Assembly: GCF_000375345.1 (NCBI RefSeq)
Contig: NZ_AQXD01000002.1
Location: forward strand, 169,230 to 233,229
Length of the DNA: 64,000 bases
DNA from: Wohlfahrtiimonas chitiniclastica DSM 18708
GTDB taxonomy: Bacteria; Pseudomonadota; Gammaproteobacteria; Cardiobacteriales; Wohlfahrtiimonadaceae
Direction of reading: 5' to 3'
Position numbers and translations under genes: made by a program. Numbering within the stretch: position 1 is the first letter of the stretch; the number at the start of each line of letters is the position of its first letter. The notes beneath the pieces are model-generated. The model searched no databases. It was not told where the DNA came from and saw only the letters and a list, made by a program, of their open reading frames with translations. This document shows, one piece after another, positions 57,252-64,000 of this stretch.

Positions 57252-57476
57252 TTGTGCACAAAGTTATCAACAGCATCTGTTTGATGATTTTTAGGTGAGG
57301 ATAACGATTAAATCAAACACTTAACTTTAAGTTAATTTATTGATATCATTGAATAAATTATTTATGTTTAATCTTTAGGCGTTCGCTTGACTCACTGATG
57401 ATAGGCGGCGTTTGAGCCCCTCTCCACAAGATATGCACATAATTATCCACAGGTTATGTGGATAGATTGCGGATAA
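57252..57476. other. Gene-free region with a DnaA-box-like cluster
   Basis: This 281-bp trkH-poxB spacer has no gene. Counted against TTATNCACA it holds one exact box (TTATCCACA, 57443-57451) and five one-mismatch boxes: 57252-57260 (a palindrome, also read on the other strand), 57264-57272, 57431-57439, 57457-57465 (minus orientation) and 57468-57476 (minus). Between them 57301-57375 is strongly AT-rich. No GATC sites occur. Genes on both sides point towards it, which argues against the chromosomal origin. Confidence 0.5.
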
Positions 57477-57481
57477 CACAA

Positions 57482-57500
57482 TGCCCGAGGTCATCGGGCA
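57482..57500 (-). terminator. Terminator of poxB
   Basis: TGCCCGA-GGTCA-TCGGGCA, a 7-bp stem 33 bp after the poxB stop, followed on the minus strand by TTGTGTT. Confidence 0.65.
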
Positions 57501-57532
57501 CTGTTTTCATTCCATGAAAGATTGAATCCTGA

Positions 57533-59260
57533 CTATTTTTTCAAGAAATTATCTTTGAGCATATCCACAAAATCTTTGCCTTGCCCACCTAAAATGGCTT
57601 TCGCGCCATACAAGGCCATATTGGTGTAGTTTTTCGGTTCTGTGTGGGGCGGCCAGAGCAGTTCTAAACGGCTAGTGTGCACATCTAAGATGGCAGGACC
57701 ATCGTGCTCAAGGAAGGCTTTGACAGCATCTTCAAGCTCATGAGAACCTTTGACGCTGTAACCTTGCATGCCCACAGCATCGGCGAGTTTTGCAAAATCA
57801 GGATTGTGTAGATCCGTATAGCTATTGACGATGCCTTCGGCTTTCATCTCAAGTTCCACAAAATCAAGGGCACCGTTGTTTAAAATGGCGATTTTGATGG
57901 GCAGTTTTTCTTGCACAATGGTGAGTAAATCGCCCATTAACATGGTTAAACCACCATCACCGGATAAGGAGATCACTTGACGATTCGGGAATGCTTTTTG
58001 TAAGCCAATGGCTTGTGGCATTGCGTTCGCCATTGTGCCATGCTTCATAGACAACATGGTGCGGCGCTGACCATTGGTGTGGAAATGGCGTAAAATCCAA
58101 GCCATCGCAGAGCCGCAATCGCCGGCAATGAGGCAATCATCTGTGGCATATTTGCTCAGGAGCTCCACAAGATATTGCGGATGAATGAGATCTTCACTGC
58201 CAGCCACGGCTTTTTTATTGAGCTCAGCGGTGCATTTTTTGTGCATCTCCGTATAAGTGTCTAAAAACTCCGTGTTTACTTTTGTATTCAGATGCGGCAA
58301 TAGGGCGCGAACCGTATCAATTGTATTGCCAATCACGCCCATCGTAATCGGATGACGTAAGCCAAGTTGCTGTGGGTTAATGTCCACTTGAATGATTTTT
58401 GCATCCTTCGGGTAAAATTGTGACCAAGCAAAGTCTGCGCCTAAAATGAGTAATGTGTCACAATGTTCCATCATGCGATAGCCGGATTCCACACCGAGCA
58501 TGCCCGTCATACCAACATTATAGGGATTGTCCCATTCCACAAAATCTTTCGCGCGTGATGTGTGTGCCATCGGTGCTTTGAGCTTTTCACAGAGGGTGAT
58601 GATTTCATCATGGGCGCCTTCACAGCCAGCCCCTGCATAAATGCCCACGCGTTTACCGCTGTTGAGGATCTCTGCCATGGCCATCAATTCGCTCTCTTGT
58701 GGATGAATTACGGGCTTTTTCGGCTGATAGGTTTGGAGAACCGGCGCATCTTCCACTTCCATGGCACTGATGTCTGACGGCAAAATCACCACCGCAACAC
58801 CACGTTGTGAAAGTGCCGCTTGGCATGCACTCATCACAATGCGTTTAGCAGAAGCGGCATCATTGACTTGCTCACAAAAGACAGAACAGGTGCGATAAAT
58901 GGGCATGTAATCCACTTCTTGTGGGAAGTTGGTTTGCAGCACATTTGTGGGCAATTGACTGGCGATCAATACAACAGGTGAACCATTGCGATGACTTTCA
59001 AATAAACCATTGATGAAATGCAATGAACCGGGGCCACATGAACCTGCGCACGCTGTTAATGTATCACTCATATACGCTTCAGCGCCGGCTGCAAAAGCGC
59101 CAGCTTCTTCATGGCGCATGTGCACCCATTCGATGTCTGTGTGATGACGCATCGCATCCGTCACTTGATTGAGCGTATCGCCGACAACGCCATAACAACG
59201 TTTGACGCCAAAGTTTTCTAAAGCTTCCACCACAATGCGGGCCACTTTCTTTTTAGACAT
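57533..59260 (-). CDS. poxB: Pyruvate:ubiquinone oxidoreductase (pyruvate oxidase) PoxB
   Basis: A thiamine-diphosphate and FAD enzyme that decarboxylates pyruvate to acetate and passes electrons to ubiquinone at the membrane. The 575-residue protein has the ThDP glutamate region RHEEAGAFAAGAEA, AGSCGPGSLHFINGL, the GDGGLTMLMGD..NN cofactor motif, and the C-terminal MLKDNFLKK, similar to the lipid-binding tail of the E. coli enzyme. The start ATG follows TAGGAGTG; a GTG two codons earlier is rejected. In E. coli the gene is active on entry to stationary phase. Confidence 0.95.
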   Translation of the reverse strand: MSKKKVARIVVEALENFGVKRCYGVVGDTLNQVTDAMRHHTDIEWVHMRHEEAGAFAAGAEAYMSDTLTACAGSCGPGSLHFINGLFESHRNGSPVVLIASQLPTNVLQTNFPQEVDYMPIYRTCSVFCEQVNDAASAKRIVMSACQAALSQRGVAVVILPSDISAMEVEDAPVLQTYQPKKPVIHPQESELMAMAEILNSGKRVGIYAGAGCEGAHDEIITLCEKLKAPMAHTSRAKDFVEWDNPYNVGMTGMLGVESGYRMMEHCDTLLILGADFAWSQFYPKDAKIIQVDINPQQLGLRHPITMGVIGNTIDTVRALLPHLNTKVNTEFLDTYTEMHKKCTAELNKKAVAGSEDLIHPQYLVELLSKYATDDCLIAGDCGSAMAWILRHFHTNGQRRTMLSMKHGTMANAMPQAIGLQKAFPNRQVISLSGDGGLTMLMGDLLTIVQEKLPIKIAILNNGALDFVELEMKAEGIVNSYTDLHNPDFAKLADAVGMQGYSVKGSHELEDAVKAFLEHDGPAILDVHTSRLELLWPPHTEPKNYTNMALYGAKAILGGQGKDFVDMLKDNFLKK

Positions 59261-59297
59261 GGTCACTCCTAACTTGTTATCAAATTATATTTGTTAT

Positions 59298-59326
59298 AAA
59301 AAAATAGCGGTCTGAACGGCCGCTAT
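59298..59326 (-). terminator. Terminator of the small membrane protein gene
   Basis: On the minus strand ATAGCGG and CCGCTAT form a 7-bp stem followed by seven T. It ends the 59341-59616 gene before poxB, so poxB is probably transcribed separately or by read-through. Confidence 0.85.
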
Positions 59327-59340
59327 GGATGAAACTCAAT

Positions 59341-59616
59341 TTATTTTGATGCGTTCATCTTTTTCACAAGATAGAGCACAATCGAAGTAATGATCAATGC
59401 AACAACGCCAATGCCGATGATTTGAAATGGATACGGTGAAAAGTTCGGCAATTCGAAAATAGCATCCACCACGATGGCAAGCACCATCATAATGATCGGG
59501 ACAATCACATACACCGAACCGCCAATGTTACGTAAGATCCATGCCAATGCTGCAGCAATGACCAAATAAGCAGGGTTTAAGATGGTTACAACAATGTCGA
59601 CAATATTATTTTCCAT
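59341..59616 (-). CDS. Small membrane protein upstream of poxB
   Basis: A 91-residue protein with three hydrophobic segments (about residues 5-29, 32-48 and 60-83) and a basic tail KKMNASK. I do not recognise it. I choose the second ATG (MENNIVDIV), 9 bases after AGGAG, rather than the first, which touches the AGGAG. Its position immediately upstream of poxB hints at a membrane partner, but it has its own terminator. Confidence 0.72.
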   Translation of the reverse strand: MENNIVDIVVTILNPAYLVIAAALAWILRNIGGSVYVIVPIIMMVLAIVVDAIFELPNFSPYPFQIIGIGVVALIITSIVLYLVKKMNASK

Positions 59617-59683
59617 GAGTTTCATCTCCTATTTATATGTATCTTTTTCACTATTCTAACACTTTCTAAACATTTATTAATGA

Positions 59684-62476
59684 TTAATTAATCTTTTTGT
59701 GGCTTGTTTGACCAAACACTTTATCGTGTATTTCCTTCACAAGTTGCATTGACTCTACCAATTCCGGCGGTTTTTGCAAGGTCTCTTGATCCGATAAGCG
59801 GGCATAATGTTGAATTTTACGGATGGAACGATAAGTATCACGCAGCACCATCGCTTCCCATGAACTCAAGCGCCCAAGGGCTTCAAGTGCCGCAAGTTGA
59901 CGAATGTTATCGGTAAAGCGCACCAATAAAGGTTCATGATAAGCATGTGAGAGCACTAAGTATTGCACCAAAAATTCAATGTCGATCATGCCGCCTTTGC
60001 CATATTTAAGGTTACGGGCAAGGTCGGATTGTTTTGCGGCAAACTGTTTATCAAGCTTTTGACGCATTTTGATGATCTCTTGCTTTAAATGCGGGATCGA
60101 GCGTTGGCGCGTTAAAATCTCTTTGCGAAATTGGTTAAAGGCATTGCTTAACGTTTGGCTACCTGTGATGGGGCGCGCACGAATGAGGGCTTGATGTTCC
60201 CAAATCCATGCATCATTGGCTTGATAGTTTTTAAAGCGCTCAAAACTTGACACGAGTAACCCAGAATCGCCACAAGGACGAAGGCGCATGTCCACTTCAT
60301 ATAAGCGCCCGGATGCCGTTTGCGCGGTTAAATAATGGATGATCTTTTGTGCCAATTTCACGAAAAAGTCACTGTTAAAAATGGGATGCGCGCCATCGGT
60401 CATTTGATCTTCCACCGCGTCGTGCAAAAAGATGATGTCCAAATCCGATTGATAACCGAGCTCTAAGCCGCCTAATTTTCCATATGCCACAATGATGAAA
60501 TCAGGGCGACCATTTTTATGGCGAAGGGAAGTGGGTTGCCCATGTTTTTGGCTGAGCTCGCTCCATGCTAAACGCAAAATCTTATTGAGAAGCGTATCGG
60601 CAAGCTCAGAGAGATAATCACTGACGATCATGAGCGGCATCTTGCCAGAAAAGTCCGCCATGGCGATTTTAAGCACGGTTTTATGCAAGAAATCACGCAG
60701 AAGGTTGAGGCGTTGCTCTTCAGTGGCTTTTGGCTGTTCTAGGGCAGTATTGAGGGCTTTACTGAGTTTACGATGATTGAAGGGTTTAGCATCCTCCATG
60801 CTTGCCATCAATTCATCAAAGAGCTTTGGAAAACGGGCAAGATAACGGCTTAAAAAAGTGCTGTGGCAACATAGATCAAGCACATGAATCAAGGCTGAAT
60901 TGTACTCATGCAACCACTCAATGAAGCGGGATTCTTGCGCAATGCTTGCTAAAATGTCTAAAAATAGATTGAGCGTATGGGCGCTGTGTTGCTGCTTAGT
61001 TTCTAGATAATGAAAGGCATGGAGCAAAATGAAGGTGATGGATTTTTGCGTCTCTAAATCTGCCTTTAAAAAGGTCTCTTTTTGAAACGCCCACAACAGA
61101 TAAGATTTTTGCTCGCTCTCGCGGGAATTTTGTAGATCAAACCACTTTTTAAAATCAATCGCTTCTTGTGGTTCACGCAGCAGTTTTAACAGGGAAGTGA
61201 AGTGATTGTCACTCTCTTGCACCGTCACGGCGCCAAAAATGTTCTCAAACTCTTCATGTACGATGCTTTGGTGATACATCAAAGTTTTAGTGAAGTTCTC
61301 CCATGAGGTGATGTTGAGCCCATGAATGAGGCGCGCTTGCTCAGCGGGTGTACTTGGCAATGTGTGGGTTTGTTCATCGTGCACCATTTGTAAGCGATTT
61401 TCGATCAAGCGATAGAAAATATAGGCATTTTTTAGGGCGCTCACAGTTTCAGGGGAAAGATAACGCGTGCTGATTACATCTAATGCTTGCATGATCTCTG
61501 TGGTTTGCAGCTGCGTTTGTTTACCGCCATGAATGAGCTGAAAAACTTGGGCGATGAACTCGATTTCGCGGATGCCGCCATCGCCAAGTTTAATGTTGTG
61601 GTGATTGTCTTTTAAAATCACCTCTTTTTGGATCATGTCTTTGATGTTTTTAAGGGCATCCACCAATTCATAATCAATGGTTTTTCGGTAAATGAAGGGA
61701 TGAATCTCTTTTAAAAAGTGTTCACCTTCTGTCGTGTTACCCGCGACCACGCGCGCTTTAATGAGTGCATAACGCTCCCAATCGCGACCATATTGAAAAT
61801 AATAACTCACCATCGCTACAGTGGATAAGGCAATGGGGCCGCTGCTGCCAAATGGGCGAAGGCGCAAATCCACGCGATAGACAAAGCCATCTTCTGTGGT
61901 TGTATGCAGGAGATGAATGAAGCGGCGTGCCACTTTATGGAAGAAATGCGCATCATCCCCAGAATAGCCAAAGATGAGATCAATGTCCGAGGAGAAATTG
62001 AGCTCAAAGCCGCCCATTTTTCCCATGCCAATGACGTATGGGACGATGGGTTGCCCATGCTGATCCTTTGGTGCTTCAGTATTTTTTGTGGTGAATTGAT
62101 AGGCTAAATTGAGGGCTTGCTGACAAAAGAAATCGGCAATGCGCGTAATGTCGCGATTGATGGTGAGCACATCATCGATTTGATTGATGTCACGGTATGC
62201 CATTTTTAATAGCAATTGATTGCGAAGGGTGCGAAGCTTTGGCAGGGCTTCAGCTTCTGAATTTGCCGTAATGATGAGCGATGAGAGATCAAGCGGCGCA
62301 TCCCATTGTTGGGTTAAAAAATCAGTCAAATAGCGCTCAGGGCGATTGAGAATTAGGCGACCTGCCCACGGCGAAGACTCAAGCAAACGATTGAGGGCTA
62401 AAAAATCAGGATGCGTTTCCACGGTGTGATAGAGCTGTGGGTGACGTTCTTCAAACTGTAACCAATAATTTAACAT
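59684..62476 (-). CDS. glnE: Glutamine synthetase adenylyltransferase/deadenylase
   Basis: A bifunctional enzyme that switches glutamine synthetase off (adenylylation) and on according to the nitrogen state signalled by PII. The 930-residue protein has two nucleotidyltransferase domains: N-terminal (deadenylase) with FSSDIDLIFGYSGDDA, and C-terminal (adenylylase) with YQSDLDIIFLHD, each followed by the family block GDGGIREIEFIAQ or GKGGMIDIEFLVQ. The start is the ATG at 62476 after GAGAG; a TTG two codons earlier is rejected. Confidence 0.96.
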   Translation of the reverse strand: MLNYWLQFEERHPQLYHTVETHPDFLALNRLLESSPWAGRLILNRPERYLTDFLTQQWDAPLDLSSLIITANSEAEALPKLRTLRNQLLLKMAYRDINQIDDVLTINRDITRIADFFCQQALNLAYQFTTKNTEAPKDQHGQPIVPYVIGMGKMGGFELNFSSDIDLIFGYSGDDAHFFHKVARRFIHLLHTTTEDGFVYRVDLRLRPFGSSGPIALSTVAMVSYYFQYGRDWERYALIKARVVAGNTTEGEHFLKEIHPFIYRKTIDYELVDALKNIKDMIQKEVILKDNHHNIKLGDGGIREIEFIAQVFQLIHGGKQTQLQTTEIMQALDVISTRYLSPETVSALKNAYIFYRLIENRLQMVHDEQTHTLPSTPAEQARLIHGLNITSWENFTKTLMYHQSIVHEEFENIFGAVTVQESDNHFTSLLKLLREPQEAIDFKKWFDLQNSRESEQKSYLLWAFQKETFLKADLETQKSITFILLHAFHYLETKQQHSAHTLNLFLDILASIAQESRFIEWLHEYNSALIHVLDLCCHSTFLSRYLARFPKLFDELMASMEDAKPFNHRKLSKALNTALEQPKATEEQRLNLLRDFLHKTVLKIAMADFSGKMPLMIVSDYLSELADTLLNKILRLAWSELSQKHGQPTSLRHKNGRPDFIIVAYGKLGGLELGYQSDLDIIFLHDAVEDQMTDGAHPIFNSDFFVKLAQKIIHYLTAQTASGRLYEVDMRLRPCGDSGLLVSSFERFKNYQANDAWIWEHQALIRARPITGSQTLSNAFNQFRKEILTRQRSIPHLKQEIIKMRQKLDKQFAAKQSDLARNLKYGKGGMIDIEFLVQYLVLSHAYHEPLLVRFTDNIRQLAALEALGRLSSWEAMVLRDTYRSIRKIQHYARLSDQETLQKPPELVESMQLVKEIHDKVFGQTSHKKIN

Positions 62477-62499
62477 GGGCAACTCTCATGAATAAAGCA

Positions 62500-62520
62500 A
62501 AGCCCTTCATGGAAGGGCTT
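62500..62520 (-). terminator. Terminator of ispB
   Basis: AAGCCCTTC-ATG-GAAGGGCTT, a perfect 9-bp stem between ispB and glnE, followed on the minus strand by TGCTTT. Confidence 0.8.
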
Positions 62521-62528
62521 CATTGCAT

Positions 62529-63509
62529 TTAGAATTTACGTTCAATGGCGTATTTTGCAAGGCCAATCAATGCCTCTTTATAGGGCGAATCAGCAATCGG
62601 GGCAATGGCAGTAATTGCTTGGTCCACTTGCTCGCACGCTTTTTGATAAGTGTAGGTGAGGGATTCTGTGCGTTCAATGATCTGTAAAATGGTGGACAAT
62701 TGGCTCACATCAGCATTGAGTAGGGCATTGCGGACCAGTTCGGCCTCTTCTGGTGTACCAACTTCAATGGCACGAATGAGTGGCAATGTGGGTTTGCCTT
62801 CTGCTAAGTCATCGCCTGTATTTTTACCCATCTCTTCGGCGGTGGCCGTGTAATCTAAAATGTCATCGATGAGCTGGAATGCTGTACCAACATATTTACC
62901 ATATTCACGGAACGCTTCCACTTGTGATTCAGGTTGTCCTGAGGTTTCATAGGCCATTACACCTGCGATTTCCGCCGCCGCTTCAAACAATTTAGCTGTT
63001 TTTGAATAGATGACATTAAAGTAATTTGCTTCTGTGATGTTTGGCTCTTTGATGTTTAACAGCTGCAACACTTCGCCTTCTGCAATGCGGTTGGTGGCTT
63101 CGGCTAAAATGCGCATCACACGCATGGAATCTAAATTCACCATCATTTGGAAAGCGCGCGTGTATAAGAAGTCGCCCACTAAAACGCTCGCTTCATTGCC
63201 CCAAATGGCATTGGCGGTCTCTTTGCCGCGGCGCATGTCGGAGTGATCCACCACATCATCATGCAATAAGGTTGCCGTATGGATAAACTCAATCAACGCC
63301 GCCGCTGAAATGTGTTTATCACCGGTGTATTGTGCCGCTTTGGCACACAATACAGTAATCATCGGGCGTAAGCGCTTACCGCCAGATAAAATGATGTATG
63401 CACCAAGTTCGTTGATCAATGCCACATCAGAGGATAACGCCGTCATGATGGCTTCATTGACTTGGTTAAAATCGTCGGCAATCAACGCTTGAATATTTTT
63501 GATAGACAT
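62529..63509 (-). CDS. ispB: Octaprenyl diphosphate synthase
   Basis: Makes the C40 side chain of ubiquinone. The 326-residue protein has the two aspartate-rich motifs of trans-prenyltransferases, LLHDDVVDHSDMRRG and FQLIDDILDYT, and GGKRLRP near the N-terminus. The chain length of the product cannot be read with certainty; the family in Gammaproteobacteria usually makes C40. Confidence 0.93.
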   Translation of the reverse strand: MSIKNIQALIADDFNQVNEAIMTALSSDVALINELGAYIILSGGKRLRPMITVLCAKAAQYTGDKHISAAALIEFIHTATLLHDDVVDHSDMRRGKETANAIWGNEASVLVGDFLYTRAFQMMVNLDSMRVMRILAEATNRIAEGEVLQLLNIKEPNITEANYFNVIYSKTAKLFEAAAEIAGVMAYETSGQPESQVEAFREYGKYVGTAFQLIDDILDYTATAEEMGKNTGDDLAEGKPTLPLIRAIEVGTPEEAELVRNALLNADVSQLSTILQIIERTESLTYTYQKACEQVDQAITAIAPIADSPYKEALIGLAKYAIERKF

Positions 63510-63592
63510 TCTCGCCCCTGTTTCTCTTTTGACTATGAATTAAGGTATTATAAGGCCTGTTCAATAAAAAGTATTCATATAAGAGATAATTT

Positions 63593-64000
63593 GTGATTCT
63601 TCAGCAATCTGTGACAAAGCTTCCCGGTGTTGGGCCGAAGATGGCAAAGACCTTAGAGAAGCTCCACATCCATACGATTCAGGACATGATTTTTCATCTG
63701 CCCCATCGTTATCAAGACCGCACGCGCCTATTGCCGATTGCGGCATTGCACGTTGGTGATACAGCAGTTGTGGAAGTGAGCGTGGTGAAAAAAGAAGTCT
63801 CACAAGGGCGCAAAAAGTATCTGACAGTTTGGGTGAAAGATGACACAGGCATCATGCAATTTAAGTTCTTTAATTTTAATCATGGCTTATTGAAAGTATT
63901 GGATGAAAACTTACTGATTCGTGCCTTTGGCGAGGTGAAAAAGGGTTATCCTTATTTAGAAATGGTGCACCCTGAGTTTCGGGCATTGCATGAATCAATT
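63593..64000 (+). CDS. recG: ATP-dependent DNA helicase RecG (N-terminal part)
   Basis: The frame opens with GTG at 63593 and is still open at the right edge (136 codons). The translated start shows KLPGVGPKMAKTLEKLHIHTIQD, HLPHRYQDRTRL and the beginning of the wedge/OB domain (VVEVSVVKKEV). RecG is a branch-migrating helicase that remodels stalled forks and recombination intermediates. The helicase motifs lie beyond the window. The start is divergent from ispB and its ribosome site is weak. Confidence 0.92.
   Translation, partial: MILQQSVTKLPGVGPKMAKTLEKLHIHTIQDMIFHLPHRYQDRTRLLPIAALHVGDTAVVEVSVVKKEVSQGRKKYLTVWVKDDTGIMQFKFFNFNHGLLKVLDENLLIRAFGEVKKGYPYLEMVHPEFRALHESI

Noticed and set aside
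57252-57532. Chromosomal replication origin
   Set aside because: DnaA boxes and AT-rich DNA fit, but flanking transcription is head-on to forks leaving this point, including the ribosomal cluster, and dnaA, dnaN, gyrB or mnmG are absent. Kept only as a DnaA-binding cluster.

Overview
The window is a stretch of bacterial chromosome, moderately AT-rich, with tightly packed and often overlapping genes. The proteins look gammaproteobacterial: XanP, RlhA, YffB, AroP-like, Asd, GlnE and class Ia ribonucleotide reductase all resemble the Escherichia coli family members, and the ribosomal cluster has the standard str-S10-spc-alpha order. Several details differ from enterics: there is no fkpB between lspA and ispH, tuf lies directly before rpsJ, and ribF follows rplQ. 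A low-GC member of a smaller gammaproteobacterial order (for example Cardiobacteriales-like) would fit, but this is inference and the genus cannot be read from the sequence alone.

Layout. 1-2.5 kb: the 3' end of nrdA, then nrdB and a small unknown gene (deoxyribonucleotide supply). 2.5-4.3 kb: accessory-looking, AT-rich, with a very small ORF behind a perfect Shine-Dalgarno and two tandem protoglobin-like genes, each with FNR-like boxes upstream. 4.3-7.6 kb: a PnuC-type transporter, two membrane proteins and a bile-acid/sodium symporter family protein. 7.7-9.6 kb: rplU-rpmA-obgE. 9.6-16.6 kb: a secreted protein, an amino-acid permease, rlhA, two identical tRNA-Val genes, xanP, and an aminotransferase-like protein that has lost its PLP lysine. 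16.7-20.4 kb: yffB and the selenocysteine machinery selB-selA with tRNA-Sec. 20.5-24 kb: an acetyltransferase, a drug efflux pump with its TetR regulator and a clear operator, and dinB. 24-26.9 kb: three pilin-like genes and fdhD.

27-45.1 kb is the complete ribosomal supercluster (rpsL to rplQ, including fusA, tuf, secY and rpoA), with several strong RNA hairpins between genes. 45.2-50.4 kb: ribF-ileS-lspA-ispH. 50.4-54.1 kb (minus strand): an NAD-binding epimerase, dut, leuB and asd. 54.3-57.3 kb: glmM, tRNA-Arg(CCT) and trkH. A gene-free 280 bp follows with a cluster of DnaA-box-like sites. 57.5-63.5 kb (minus strand): poxB, a small membrane protein, glnE and ispB. The window ends in the 5' part of recG on the plus strand.

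Functional links: tRNA-Sec, SelA and SelB make selenoprotein synthesis possible, and FdhD is the sulfurtransferase that activates formate dehydrogenase, a common selenoprotein, so formate oxidation is the likely purpose, although no selenoprotein gene is present here. The FNR-like boxes, the globin-like proteins and PoxB suggest a facultative life with changing oxygen. I did not find an obviously new multi-gene system. The best leads are the lysine-less aminotransferase, the diverged globin pair, the DnaA-box cluster and the promoter-in-terminator element before tuf.
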